A stretch of 64,000 bases of DNA from Streptomyces sp. T12 (GTDB lineage Bacteria > Actinomycetota > Actinomycetes > Streptomycetales > Streptomycetaceae), in assembly GCF_028736035.1 (NCBI RefSeq), contig NZ_CP117866.1, forward strand, positions 3,844,001 to 3,908,000, read 5' to 3'. Both the position numbers and the translations under genes were made by a program. A model generated the notes under the pieces. The model saw nothing but the letters and a program-made list of their open reading frames with translations, had not been told where the DNA came from and did no database searches. Positions 16,435 to 25,206 of the stretch are shown piece after piece; positions within the stretch are counted from its first letter, which is position 1; every line of letters begins with the position of its first letter.

Positions 16435-17304
16435 GTGAACGTCCGTATGAACGTCGGTATGAACGTAGGCATCGGCCTGCCCATCGGCGACCCCATCACC
16501 CTGCTCACCTGGGCCCGGCGCGCCGACGCCGGTCCCTTCAGCACGCTCGGCCTGCTCGACCGGCTCGTCTACGACAACCCCGAGCCGCTGATCGCCCTGG
16601 CCGTCCTCGCGGGCGCCACCTCACGCATCCGCGTCCAGACCGAGGTGCTGCTCGCCCCGCTGCGGGACACCGCCCTGCTGGCCAAACAGGCCGCCACCCT
16701 GGACCGGATGACCGACGGCCGCCTGGTCCTCGGCCTCGGCATCGGCGGCCGCGACGACGACCACCGCGTCGCCGGCACCGACCTGCGCACCCGGGGCCGG
16801 CGCCTCGACGAGCAGATGGCGACGCTGTCCCGCCTGTGGTGCGGCGAGCCGTACGGCGTCGGCGTCGGCCCGATCGGTCCGGCGCCCGCTCGGCCCGGCG
16901 GCCCGGAAGTGCTGTTCGGCGGTTTCAAGCCCGCCGCCCTCGAACGCGTCGCACGCTGGGGCGACGGCTTCCTCGCGGCCGCGGCGCCCTCCTGGGCGGG
17001 CGGCCTGTTCGACACCGTCCGTGGGTTCTGGAAGGAGTACGGCCGCGACGGCGAGCCCCGCCTCGTGGCTCAGGTGAACGTCGCGCTCGGTCCGCAGGAC
17101 GTGCTCGACGACGCGCGCGCCCGCATGCACGCGTACTACGGCTTCACTGGCATGGCCGACCGCATGGTCGAGGGCCTGCTCACCACCCCGGCCGAGATCC
17201 GCGCCGCGATCAGCGCCTTCGCCGACCTGGGCGCCGACGAGGTCATGCTCTACTGCTACGGCCTCGACCCGGACCAGGTCGACCGCCTGGCCGACGTGCT
17301 GTAA
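16435..17304 (+). CDS. LLM-class F420/flavin-dependent oxidoreductase
   Basis: 289 aa. Luciferase-like monooxygenase fold: GIGLPIGDP, the ALAVLAGATSRIRVQTEVLLAPLRD strand, LAKQAATLDRMTDGRLVLGLGIGGR, and C-terminal EVMLYCYGLD. Actinobacterial members mostly use F420. The GTG at 16435 has GGAGG 8 bases upstream. The first codons are a three-fold repeat encoding MNV-type triplets (NVRMNVGMNVG), so exact length of the N-terminus is uncertain. Substrate unknown. Confidence 0.82.
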   Translation: MNVRMNVGMNVGIGLPIGDPITLLTWARRADAGPFSTLGLLDRLVYDNPEPLIALAVLAGATSRIRVQTEVLLAPLRDTALLAKQAATLDRMTDGRLVLGLGIGGRDDDHRVAGTDLRTRGRRLDEQMATLSRLWCGEPYGVGVGPIGPAPARPGGPEVLFGGFKPAALERVARWGDGFLAAAAPSWAGGLFDTVRGFWKEYGRDGEPRLVAQVNVALGPQDVLDDARARMHAYYGFTGMADRMVEGLLTTPAEIRAAISAFADLGADEVMLYCYGLDPDQVDRLADVL

Positions 17305-17335
17305 CGCCCAGCCCTGAGCGCTGCCTGGAGGCCAC

Positions 17336-17833
17336 GTGATCCTGCTGATCCTGCTGTTCGTCGTGGTCGCGGTGATCGGCGCCGTCGGGCTCTGCGGATA
17401 CGGCGGCCGCACCCTGGCCGACCACGGCCTGCGGCGCGCGAGCGCTCCCGCCGTACTGCGCGGCGTCGCCGCCCTCGCGGGTGCGGGCGGCTGCGCCCTG
17501 TACGCGTGGGGGCTGCTCGCCGTCTGCGGCGCGGTCATGGTGGCGGAGGACGGCGGCACCGACTCGGCGCCGCCCCGGTCCTGTCGTACGGCGGGCTGGT
17601 GGGAGCGGCACCAGCAGGGAATCGAGATCGTCGACTACAAGGTCACGTACGTCCCCCTCGGGTTCGTCTGCGAGACGAGCGACGGCGGGAGTTACGACAA
17701 CGGTGACGTGCCCGGGTACGTCAACCCGGCCGCCCTGGGTCTCGCCCTCACCGCCGCCGGGGGCGCGATCGGCTCGGGGTACGCCTCGGAGCTGCGGGCC
17801 CGGGCCGAGATGCGGAAGAGCGAGGCCGGTTAG
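17336..17833 (+). CDS. Membrane protein of unknown function
   Basis: 165 aa from a GTG preceded by GGAGG. Three hydrophobic segments: residues 1-22 (ILLILLFVVVAVIGAVGLCGYG), ~38-68 (APAVLRGVAALAGAGGCALYAWGLLAVCG), and ~130-148 (AALGLALTAAGGAIGSGYA), with an extracytoplasmic-looking loop containing two Cys (SCRTAGWWERH, GFVCETS) that could form a disulfide. Lies 31 bp after the oxidoreductase, probably in one transcript. No family recognised. Confidence 0.62.
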   Translation: MILLILLFVVVAVIGAVGLCGYGGRTLADHGLRRASAPAVLRGVAALAGAGGCALYAWGLLAVCGAVMVAEDGGTDSAPPRSCRTAGWWERHQQGIEIVDYKVTYVPLGFVCETSDGGSYDNGDVPGYVNPAALGLALTAAGGAIGSGYASELRARAEMRKSEAG

Positions 17834-17850
17834 CCTCGGTTCTCCAAGGC

Positions 17851-17928
17851 TCGGCAGAAGCGGTCGGCCGAACTGGTCGGCCGAACTGGTCGGCAGAAGC
17901 GGTCGACAGCGGCGGTCGGCAGAAGTGG
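17851..17928 (+). repeat. 13-bp tandem repeat, 6 copies
   Basis: Six head-to-tail copies of TCGGCMGAAsyGG (examples TCGGCAGAAGCGG, TCGGCCGAACTGG), exactly 13 bp each, filling the gap between two genes and ending just before the GGAGG ribosome site of the downstream gene. Confidence 0.9.
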
Positions 17929-17939
17929 TTGGAGGCAGC

Positions 17940-18248
17940 ATGGCGAAGGTTCCCAGCGCGGTGGTCGCCGCGGGCGGACTCGTCGGTGGGTACGGCGTGG
18001 CCCGCTGGACCAGGAAGCGGCAGCTCGGCGGGGCCGTACTGGCCGTCGCGGGGGCCGCGGCCGCGCAGCAGTGGCGGCAGCAGGCGGGCGGGAAGGCCGC
18101 GGGGGCGCTGACCGCCGCGTATGTCGCCGCCTTCGCCGGGTCGCATCCGCTGGCCAAGAAGGTGGGCGCCTGGCCCGCCGTCTTCGGGGTGGCGGGGGCG
18201 GTGGCCCTCGCGTCCTGGGCGGTGGCGGACCGGCGCCCTCGCCGCTAG
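17940..18248 (+). CDS. Small hydrophobic protein
   Basis: 102 aa. Gly/Ala-rich with two or three potential membrane helices (VVAAGGLVGGYGVARW; LGGAVLAVAGAAAA; VFGVAGAVALASWAVA) separated by basic patches. The ATG follows GGAGGCAGC. It ends on a CTAG shared with the stop of the convergent glyoxalase gene. Function unknown; Streptomyces genomes commonly carry such short proteins. Confidence 0.6.
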   Translation: MAKVPSAVVAAGGLVGGYGVARWTRKRQLGGAVLAVAGAAAAQQWRQQAGGKAAGALTAAYVAAFAGSHPLAKKVGAWPAVFGVAGAVALASWAVADRRPRR

Positions 18249-18604
18249 GGCCGGTGGCTCAGCACATTCACCACCCGCCCGTTCGGATCCCGTACGAAGA
18301 ACCGCCGTACGCCCCACTCCTCCTCCCGAAGCTCCCGTACGACCTCCGCGCCCGACGCCACCACCTGCGCGTACACGGCGTCGACGTCCTCGACCTCCAC
18401 GCTCAGGTCGGGGACGACGGGGGCGGTGCGTTCCTCGGTGAAGAAGCTGATCTGGGCGGTGGGGTTGGCCGGGGACGCCATCGTCATCACCCAGCCCAGG
18501 TGCATCACCTCCTCGAAGCCGAGCAGGCCGTAGAAGTCCCGGCTCGTGTGCATCGCTGTCTCGGAACCGACGTGGACGTCGGGGACGATCCTGCGGATGG
18601 TCAT
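18245..18604 (-). CDS. Glyoxalase/VOC-family protein
   Basis: 119 aa, a single VOC (bleomycin-resistance/dioxygenase fold) protein: TSRDFYGLLGFEEV, PDLSVEVEDVDAVYAQVVASGAEVV, FFVRDPNGRVVNVLSH. The end motif with D-P-N-G is the family signature. The ATG at 18604 has AGGAG 8 bases upstream. May act in detoxification or antibiotic binding; substrate unknown. Convergent with the gene to its left, their stop codons sharing CTAG. Confidence 0.82.
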   Translation of the reverse strand: MTIRRIVPDVHVGSETAMHTSRDFYGLLGFEEVMHLGWVMTMASPANPTAQISFFTEERTAPVVPDLSVEVEDVDAVYAQVVASGAEVVRELREEEWGVRRFFVRDPNGRVVNVLSHRP

Positions 18605-18704
18605 CGACAAGGCTCCTGATCTGCGTCCGGAGTTTTTGTTATCCCCCGCAGTCTCCCCCCGTCTCCTCACCGTCCCCAGCCGCAGGCACGCGAGGAATGA
18701 CGAC

Positions 18705-20204
18705 GTGACACGACAGATCAGCCGCCGGAGCATGCTCAAGGCCGCGGGCGCGGCAGCCGGAGCCGTCGGTATCGGTGCGGCCGTGCTGCCCACCCCTGCC
18801 GTGGCGGCCGGCGCCTACGCGCACCCCGGCCTCCTGCACACCGGCGCCGACCTCGGCCGTATGGCCGCCAAGGTGAAGGCCGGCGCCGCCCCCTACACGG
18901 CCGGGTTCGCCAAGCTGACCGCCAACCGGCACGCGCAGAGCGGCTGGGCGGCCAACCCGCAGGAGATCGTGTACCGGGGTGCGGGCTCGCCGCAGAACTA
19001 CCGCACCCTCTACAACGACATCCACGCCGCCTACCAGAACGCCCTGCGCCACCACGTCAGCGGTGACAGCGCGCACGCCGACACCGCCGTCGCGATCCTC
19101 AACGCCTGGTCGGCCAAGCTGACCAGCCTGCAGGGCAGCGCGGACCGCTTCCTGGCCGCCGGTCTGTACGGCTACCAGATCGCCAACGCCGCCGAACTCG
19201 TCCGCGACCACCCCGACTTCGAGCTCGGCCGGTTCCAGGAGATGCTGAGCACCGTCTTCGCGCCGCCCAGTGACAGCTTCCTGGCGGAGCACAACGGCGC
19301 CGTCGTCAGCAACTACTGGACCAACTGGGACCTCGCCGCCATGTGCTGCGTCCTGGCCAGCGGCATCTTCTGCGACGACAAGGCCCAGGTCGCCCGCGCC
19401 GTGGAGTACTTCAAGCACGGCGAGGGCCTCGGCTCCATCAAGAACGCCATCCCCGTCGTGCACGACGACGGGCTCGCCGAGTGGCTGGAGTCCGGCCGCG
19501 ACCAGGGGCACGCCCTGCTCGGCGTCGGCCTGATGGGCACCTTCTGCGAGATGGCCTGGAACCAGGGCATCGACCTGTACGGCTACGACGACAGCCGCTT
19601 CCTCAAGGGCGCCCAGTACGTCGCCAAGTGGGCCCTGGGCGGGGAGGTGCCGTTCACCGCGAACACCCGCAGGAAGGGCGCGATCAACGGCTGGTCGGGG
19701 TCGGAGACCGTGACCCAGGCCGCGCCCGTGGACCCGGCGATGACCCGCCCGATCTGGGCGATGATCGCCAACCACTACACCAAGCGCCGGGGCCTGTCGG
19801 CCACGTATCTCACGCAGATCGCCGCGAAGTCCGCGCCGGAGGGCGGCGGCGGGGACTACGGCCCCAACAGCGGCGGCTACGACCAACTGGGCTTCGGCAC
19901 GCTGGCGTTCACGCGGGACAAGGCCACGGGGACGGGCACGGGCGGTTCGTCCGGTCCGGCGGCGTCGGCGTCGGCGTCCGCTGCTGCCGGTTCGGGGTCG
20001 GGCTCGGGGTCGGACCCCCGGCCTCAGACGGGCGGGTCCACGGCGTCGCCCTCCGCGTCCGCCGCCTCCTCCTCCGCCGGTGACCTCGCCGCCACCGGCT
20101 CGAACGACATCGTCGGCTGGACCGCCGCCACGGGCATCACCGCCCTCGCCGGCGGCCTGCTCCTGCTGCGCCGCCGCGATCGGGCCCGGCGCGAGTCGCA
20201 GTAA
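18705..20204 (+). CDS. Tat-exported, sortase-anchored alginate-lyase-family protein
   Basis: 499 aa. Twin-arginine signal with R7-R8 (SRRSMLKAAG, cleavage near AVAAG). The body has the (alpha/alpha) toroid features of alginate-lyase/polysaccharide-lyase family 5 proteins (NDIHAAYQNALRHHVSGD, WTNWDLAAMCC, ESGRDQGHALLGVGLMG with the RDQGH catalytic-type motif). A Ser/Gly/Pro linker leads to LAATG at 461-465, a hydrophobic segment and LLRRRDRARRESQ: a class E sortase signal. So it should be linked to the cell wall. GTG chosen with AGGA upstream. The true polysaccharide substrate is unknown. Confidence 0.85.
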   Translation: MTRQISRRSMLKAAGAAAGAVGIGAAVLPTPAVAAGAYAHPGLLHTGADLGRMAAKVKAGAAPYTAGFAKLTANRHAQSGWAANPQEIVYRGAGSPQNYRTLYNDIHAAYQNALRHHVSGDSAHADTAVAILNAWSAKLTSLQGSADRFLAAGLYGYQIANAAELVRDHPDFELGRFQEMLSTVFAPPSDSFLAEHNGAVVSNYWTNWDLAAMCCVLASGIFCDDKAQVARAVEYFKHGEGLGSIKNAIPVVHDDGLAEWLESGRDQGHALLGVGLMGTFCEMAWNQGIDLYGYDDSRFLKGAQYVAKWALGGEVPFTANTRRKGAINGWSGSETVTQAAPVDPAMTRPIWAMIANHYTKRRGLSATYLTQIAAKSAPEGGGGDYGPNSGGYDQLGFGTLAFTRDKATGTGTGGSSGPAASASASAAAGSGSGSGSDPRPQTGGSTASPSASAASSSAGDLAATGSNDIVGWTAATGITALAGGLLLLRRRDRARRESQ

Positions 20205-20221
20205 GGGCCGGGCGAGAGTCT

Positions 20222-20259
20222 CCGGTCCCGGCTCTTGACCGGGGGAGAGCCGGGACCGG
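20222..20259. terminator. Bidirectional hairpin between convergent genes
   Basis: 13-bp perfect stem (CCGGTCCCGGCTC / GAGCCGGGACCGG) with a 12-base loop, 18 bp after the lyase stop and 28 bp from the DUF445 stop. It can serve both converging genes. Confidence 0.8.
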
Positions 20260-20286
20260 TCCGCGTCCGGTCCCCCTACGCCCGCG

Positions 20287-21654
20287 CTACGCCCCCAGCG
20301 CCCGCGACACCGTGTAGATCAGCAACCCGGCCAACGACCCCACGACCGTGCCGTTGATGCGGATGAACTGCAGGTCGCGGCCGATGTGTGCCTCGATCTT
20401 CTTCGTCGTGTGCTCGGCGTCCCAGCTCGCCACGGTGTCCGTGATCAGGGACGTGATCTCGTTGCGGTAGGTGGTGACGACGTACACCGCCGCGCCCTCG
20501 ACCCAGCTGTCGACCTTGGCCTGGAGCCGCGGTTCGTCTGCCATCCGCGCACCCAGCGACAGCAGCGAGGCACGCACGCGCAGGCGCAGCTCACTGCGTT
20601 CGTCCTCGGCCGCCGAGACGATCATCGATCGTACGGCGGTCCACGCGGACGCGATCAGGTCCTGGACCTCGCCGCGCCCGAGCACCTCGCCCTTGAGCCG
20701 CTCGACACGCGCGCGCGTGTCCGTGTCGGACTGCAGGTCGGAGGCGAAGTCGGTGAGGAAGCGGTCGAGGGCGCCGCGGGCCGGGTGGGAGGGCATGTCG
20801 CGCATCTCGGTGACGAAGCGGAGCAGCTCCTTGTAGACGCGCTCGCCGACCCTGCGGTCGACGAACTTCGGGGTCCAGCCGGGGGCGCCGCCCTGGACCG
20901 CGTCCATGATCTCGTCGTCGTGCAGGATCAGCCAGTTCTGGGCCCGCGCGACGATCAGGTCGACGGCCCGCTTGTGGCCGCCGTCCGCGACGATCTTCTG
21001 CAGCATCTTCCCTATGCCGGGCGCGATGTCCTTCGCGTCGGCACGACGGGTGATCGCCTCTCCCACCACCGCCTGGACGTCCGAGTCGCGCATGACCGTC
21101 AGGGCACCTCTCAGTGCCGCCGACAGCTCCGCCGTCACCCGGTCCGCGTGCTCGGGCTCGGCCAGCCATCCGCCCAGCCGGTTGCCGATGCCGACGGCGC
21201 GCAGGCGCTGTCGTACGACGTCCTCGGAGAGGAAGTTCTCCCCGACGAACTCGCCCAGCGAGACGCCCAGCTGGTCCTTCTTGTTGGGGATGATCGCGGT
21301 GTGCGGGATGGGGATGCCCAGCGGGTGACGGAACAGGGCCGTGACCGCGAACCAGTCCGCGAGCGCGCCGACCATGCCGGCCTCGGCGGCCGCGGCGACA
21401 TAGTTCGCCCAGTCCCCCGCACCCGCGTTCGAGGCCCACTTGGCGAGGACGTACACCAGCGCCACGAGCAGCAGCATCCCGGTCGCGGTGATCTTCATCC
21501 GCCGTACGCCGCGCTGTTTCTCCTCGTCGGCGGCGGTGAACGTCGTCATCGCACGTACGGCCGATACGGGGACGCGCCGGTTATCGGCGGCATCCGACCG
21601 GGCATGCTCCCCTACGTCACGTGTTCCCGTTACATCCGGATTCGTACGTTCCAT
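20287..21654 (-). CDS. DUF445-family membrane-associated protein
   Basis: 455 aa. After a ~55-residue N-terminus comes a transmembrane segment (GMLLLVALVYVLAKWA), then AAEAGMVGALADWFAVTALFRHPLGIPIPHTAIIP, the defining DUF445 motif. A long helical region follows, and a C-terminal hydrophobic segment (GTVVGSLAGLLIYTVSRAL) closes it. The ATG at 21654 is preferred for GGTGGAG upstream. Function unknown; the family is widespread in bacteria and shaped like a membrane-tethered coiled-coil protein. Confidence 0.82.
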   Translation of the reverse strand: MERTNPDVTGTRDVGEHARSDAADNRRVPVSAVRAMTTFTAADEEKQRGVRRMKITATGMLLLVALVYVLAKWASNAGAGDWANYVAAAAEAGMVGALADWFAVTALFRHPLGIPIPHTAIIPNKKDQLGVSLGEFVGENFLSEDVVRQRLRAVGIGNRLGGWLAEPEHADRVTAELSAALRGALTVMRDSDVQAVVGEAITRRADAKDIAPGIGKMLQKIVADGGHKRAVDLIVARAQNWLILHDDEIMDAVQGGAPGWTPKFVDRRVGERVYKELLRFVTEMRDMPSHPARGALDRFLTDFASDLQSDTDTRARVERLKGEVLGRGEVQDLIASAWTAVRSMIVSAAEDERSELRLRVRASLLSLGARMADEPRLQAKVDSWVEGAAVYVVTTYRNEITSLITDTVASWDAEHTTKKIEAHIGRDLQFIRINGTVVGSLAGLLIYTVSRALGA

Positions 21655-21887
21655 CCGCTCCACCCGTCCAGTGATCCCCCGCACACATTGTCCCTTCCTG
21701 ACCGACTCCTGGAACGAATCAAGAGTTCCCGGCGTCTGTCCGGTGGGGGGAGGTCGATGGCGAACTCCGGATGAACTCCGGCGGCCCAACGGGGGGGTCC
21801 GTGCAACTCCCCTCTGCCTCATGACGCATCATGAGGTGATCACATCGGAGCCTCGGGCTCCCATCCGCCCGAGGAGACACGCACCGC

Positions 21888-23255
21888 ATGACCAGGCGTA
21901 ACGCTGGGGGTGTGGGGGTGCCCCCCACAAAGCACAGCGCCTTGCTCGCCGCGATGATCGCCCTGATCGTCACGCTGTCCACCGCCATATACATCGGATT
22001 CGCCTCCGACGAGGGCAGCGCCACCGGCAAGAGCGCCCTCGCCCAGGAAGGCGCCGCGCGGGGCCCCGCCGCCCCCGCCTCCACCGGCATCTGGGTCGGC
22101 GCCTGGTCCGCCTCCCCGGTCGGCGCCGAGCCGGGCACCGAGGTCGCGGGCCTGGCAGGCAGTTCGGTGCGCAACGTCGTGCACACGAGTGTCGGCGGCA
22201 AGAGTGCCCGGATCACGCTGTCCAACCTCTACGGCCAGTCGGCGCTGACGATCACGCACGCGTCGATCGCCGTCGCCGCCGGCAGCCAGACCGCGGCGGC
22301 CGTCGCGGACACCATGCGCAGGCTGACCTTCGCCGGCAACCCCACGGTCGTCATCCCGCCGGGGCAGCAGGTGCTGAGCGACGCCGTACGCCTCGCGATC
22401 GCCGCGGACGCCGACATCCTGGTCACCACCTACTCCCCCACCCAGTCCGGTCCGGTCACCTTCCACCCCCACGCACGCCAGACCAGTTACGTCGCCCAGG
22501 GCGACCTCACCGAGGACGCGACCGGAGTGGCGTACACCGGGCGGGTCGAGGCCTGGCGGTACCTGACCGCGCTGGACGTCCTCAGCAACGAGTCCGACGG
22601 CACCGTCGTGGTCTTCGGCGACTCGCTGACCGACGGCATCACGTCCACCGAGAACGCCAACCGCCGCTGGACGGACGTCCTCTCCCGCCGGCTGCGCACG
22701 GCGATCGCGGCCGGCGAGAACGTGCCGCGCTACAGCGTCGTCAACCAGGGCATCAGCGGCAACCAGATCCTCGCCAGCGGCGCCGGGCGCCCCGCGGACA
22801 ACCAGGCCGGCATCGGCCGGTACCACCGCGACGTCCTCTCCCGTACGAACGTCAAGGTCGTGGTCATCGACCTCGGCGTCAACGACATCCTGCGCAACCC
22901 GAACCTCGCCGACCCCAACCGCGTCCTCGACGGCCTGCGCACCCTGGTCCGCCAGGCCCACGCCCGCGGCCTGAAGGTCATCGGCGCGACCCTGATGCCC
23001 TTCCAGGGCCACCGCGGCTACACGGACGCCCGCGAGAACGTACGCCAGCAGATCAACGCCGAGATCCGCGCGGGCCGGGTCTTCGACGCGGTGGCCGACT
23101 TCGACCAGGCCGTACGGGACCCGTACAACCCCCGTAAGTTCCGCCCCGACTACGACTCGGGCGACCACCTCCACCCGAGTGACAAGGGCTACGAGCGGAT
23201 GGCGGAAACCTTCAACCTCCAGGACCTGAAGGGCGCGGCACCGGCGGACCTGTGA
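21888..23255 (+). CDS. Secreted SGNH/GDSL hydrolase
   Basis: 455 aa. An N-terminal membrane/signal segment (SALLAAMIALIVTLSTAIYIGF), then a ~150-residue beta-rich accessory domain, then an SGNH hydrolase: block I FGDSLTDG near residue 246, block II GISGNQI, block III GVND, block V SGDHLHPSD with the Asp and His. Such enzymes are extracellular lipases or carbohydrate esterases. It stands alone; substrate unknown. Confidence 0.87.
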   Translation: MTRRNAGGVGVPPTKHSALLAAMIALIVTLSTAIYIGFASDEGSATGKSALAQEGAARGPAAPASTGIWVGAWSASPVGAEPGTEVAGLAGSSVRNVVHTSVGGKSARITLSNLYGQSALTITHASIAVAAGSQTAAAVADTMRRLTFAGNPTVVIPPGQQVLSDAVRLAIAADADILVTTYSPTQSGPVTFHPHARQTSYVAQGDLTEDATGVAYTGRVEAWRYLTALDVLSNESDGTVVVFGDSLTDGITSTENANRRWTDVLSRRLRTAIAAGENVPRYSVVNQGISGNQILASGAGRPADNQAGIGRYHRDVLSRTNVKVVVIDLGVNDILRNPNLADPNRVLDGLRTLVRQAHARGLKVIGATLMPFQGHRGYTDARENVRQQINAEIRAGRVFDAVADFDQAVRDPYNPRKFRPDYDSGDHLHPSDKGYERMAETFNLQDLKGAAPADL

Positions 23256-23303
23256 CGGGCGGCTCAGCGCCGGGCGCGCCCCGCGACCGCGACCGAACGG
23301 AGC

Positions 23304-24122
23304 TCAGTCCTCGTCCCGCTCCCGCGCCCGCTCCCGGCGCCTCCCGCGGTCACCGTGCGCATGCCGCCCCATGTCCCGGTGTTCCTCCAGCATCTCGCGG
23401 TGCGCCTCGTGCTGCCCGTCCCGGATCGACTCCCGCAGCTCCCGCTGCTGTTCCCGTCGCGCCAGCTTCTCCCGCCGGCGTTCCTCGCGGAGTTCCTGGC
23501 GCTGTTCCCGCGTGCGCTTGCGCTCGACCCCGACACCGCCCCAGAAGGCGAACCCGGTCACGATCACGCGCGGCGCGCCCGGATCCCCCGGCACGCCCTC
23601 CTCACGGTGGTCGAAGCCCCCCATGATCCCGATTCCGCGCACCTCGACCTGGACCCCCGGCGGCACGATCACCTGCATCCCGCCCATGATCGCGACGCAG
23701 TTGATCTCGATCTCCCGGTCCGCGAAGTTCGCCTCCCGCAGATCGATCTCCCCGCCGCCCCAGAAGGCGAAGCAGTTGAACCGCTTCGGCGCCGTCCACC
23801 GCCCCCTGCGCTGGAACCCGGACATCACGGCGACACCCCACGCCGACGACCCCTCACCGCCGACGATCCGATCCGCCCAACTCCCGTCCGGGAGCCCGTC
23901 CTTCTTGACCATGTCGATCTTCGGGACGGCCACCGCGCCGACGGGCAGATCCCGGGTGATCGGCGCCAGCTCCCCGTACGTACGCGCCTGGTACGTGGCG
24001 TCCAGACGTTCCCCGAACTCCTCCATGTCGAGCCGCCCCTCCGCGAGGGCGTCCCGCAGGATCTCGGTGACTCGTTCACGATCGGCGTCTGAGGCACGCA
24101 ACTCCGGGGCATCGTCGCTCAT
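23304..24122 (-). CDS. DUF1707 protein with LiaF-like domain
   Basis: 272 aa. Residues ~5-60 are DUF1707 (ELRASDADRERVTEILRDALAEGRLDMEEFGERL), followed by a beta-rich region with three FWGG/IMGG repeats (FAFWGGGEIDLREANF, VAIMGGMQVIVP, IGIMGGFDHRE) of the cell-wall-active antibiotic response (LiaF C-terminal) type. The last ~70 residues are a charged Arg/Glu coiled coil. No membrane helix. Possibly an envelope-stress component (inference). 34 bp separate it from the ABC ATPase gene upstream in its operon. Confidence 0.78.
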   Translation of the reverse strand: MSDDAPELRASDADRERVTEILRDALAEGRLDMEEFGERLDATYQARTYGELAPITRDLPVGAVAVPKIDMVKKDGLPDGSWADRIVGGEGSSAWGVAVMSGFQRRGRWTAPKRFNCFAFWGGGEIDLREANFADREIEINCVAIMGGMQVIVPPGVQVEVRGIGIMGGFDHREEGVPGDPGAPRVIVTGFAFWGGVGVERKRTREQRQELREERRREKLARREQQRELRESIRDGQHEAHREMLEEHRDMGRHAHGDRGRRRERARERDED

Positions 24123-24156
24123 GTTCAGCAGCCTACGAGCAACCCCGCCCCGGGGG

Positions 24157-25188
24157 CTACGAGACCGCCTTGCCCGCGTTCCTCGCGTGCGCCGCCTTCT
24201 CGGCCTGCTCGGGCGGGGGTTTGGGGGTGTCCCCCAATGTATGCAGCATCTTCGCGATCACGGCCTCGATGTCCGGCTCCCGCACCGACAGGTCCACCAG
24301 CGGATACTCCGCCGCGATCCGCGCCACCAGCACCGCCGCCGACTCGGCCGCAGGGAACGCCAGCCACTGCCGGGGCCCCTCGACCTTCACCACGCGCGCG
24401 GGCGCCGCCTCGATCGGGGGCAGCTCGCGCTCCAGGTCGACGACCAGGGTGCGCTCGCTCTCCCCCACCTCGTGCAGGCCGGCGAGCGGACCGTCGTACA
24501 TCAACCGCCCGTGGTCGATGACCATCACCCGCGAGCACAACTGCTCGATGTCCTGCAGGTCGTGCGTGGTCAGCAGCACCGTCGTGCCGCGCTCGGCGTT
24601 CAGCTCCCGCAGAAACTCCCGGACCTTCGCCTTGGAGATGACGTCGAGCCCGATCGTCGGCTCGTCCAGGTACAGCACCTCGGGGTCGTGCAGCAGCGCC
24701 GCCGCGATGTCGCCGCGCATCCGCTGGCCGAGGGAGAGCTGACGTACCGGGACGTCCAACAGCTCGCCCAGGTCGAGGAGTTCGACCAGGCGGTCGAGGT
24801 TCTCGCGGTAACGGGCGTCCGGGATGCGGTACATGCGGTGCATCAGCTTGTACGAGTCGATCAGCGGCAGGTCCCACCACAGGGTGGTGCGCTGGCCGAA
24901 CACCACCCCGATGCGGTGCGCGAGCCGGGTGCGCTCGCGGGACGGGTCGATACCGGCGACGCGCAGCCGGCCCCCGCTGGGGGTCAGGATGCCGGTCAGC
25001 ATCTTGATCGTCGTCGACTTGCCGGCGCCGTTCGGCCCGATGTAGCCCACCATCTCGCCGCGCGCCACGCTGAAGGAGATCGAGTCGACGGCCCGCACCT
25101 GCCGCCGCTCCCGCTTCAGAAAGCCCGTCTTCTTGCGTACGTCGAAGACCTTCTCGACGCCGTCGAGTTCGATGAACGTGTCGTCCAT
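24157..25188 (-). CDS. ABC-2 exporter ATPase
   Basis: 343 aa. Walker A GPNGAGKST (~residues 52-60), Q-loop region FGQRTTLWWDLPL, signature LSLGQRMRGD, Walker B VLYLDEPTIGLD and the H-loop TTHD. The C-terminal ~110 residues are an accessory regulatory region ending in an Ala/Lys-rich tail. It heads toward DUF1707 and follows two ABC-2 permease genes on the same strand, forming one exporter. It resembles exporters of the DrrA/antibiotic or Na+ type; cargo unknown. Confidence 0.88.
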   Translation of the reverse strand: MDDTFIELDGVEKVFDVRKKTGFLKRERRQVRAVDSISFSVARGEMVGYIGPNGAGKSTTIKMLTGILTPSGGRLRVAGIDPSRERTRLAHRIGVVFGQRTTLWWDLPLIDSYKLMHRMYRIPDARYRENLDRLVELLDLGELLDVPVRQLSLGQRMRGDIAAALLHDPEVLYLDEPTIGLDVISKAKVREFLRELNAERGTTVLLTTHDLQDIEQLCSRVMVIDHGRLMYDGPLAGLHEVGESERTLVVDLERELPPIEAAPARVVKVEGPRQWLAFPAAESAAVLVARIAAEYPLVDLSVREPDIEAVIAKMLHTLGDTPKPPPEQAEKAAHARNAGKAVS

Positions 25189-25206
25189 GGCCTGCCCTCA
25201 GCTCCC

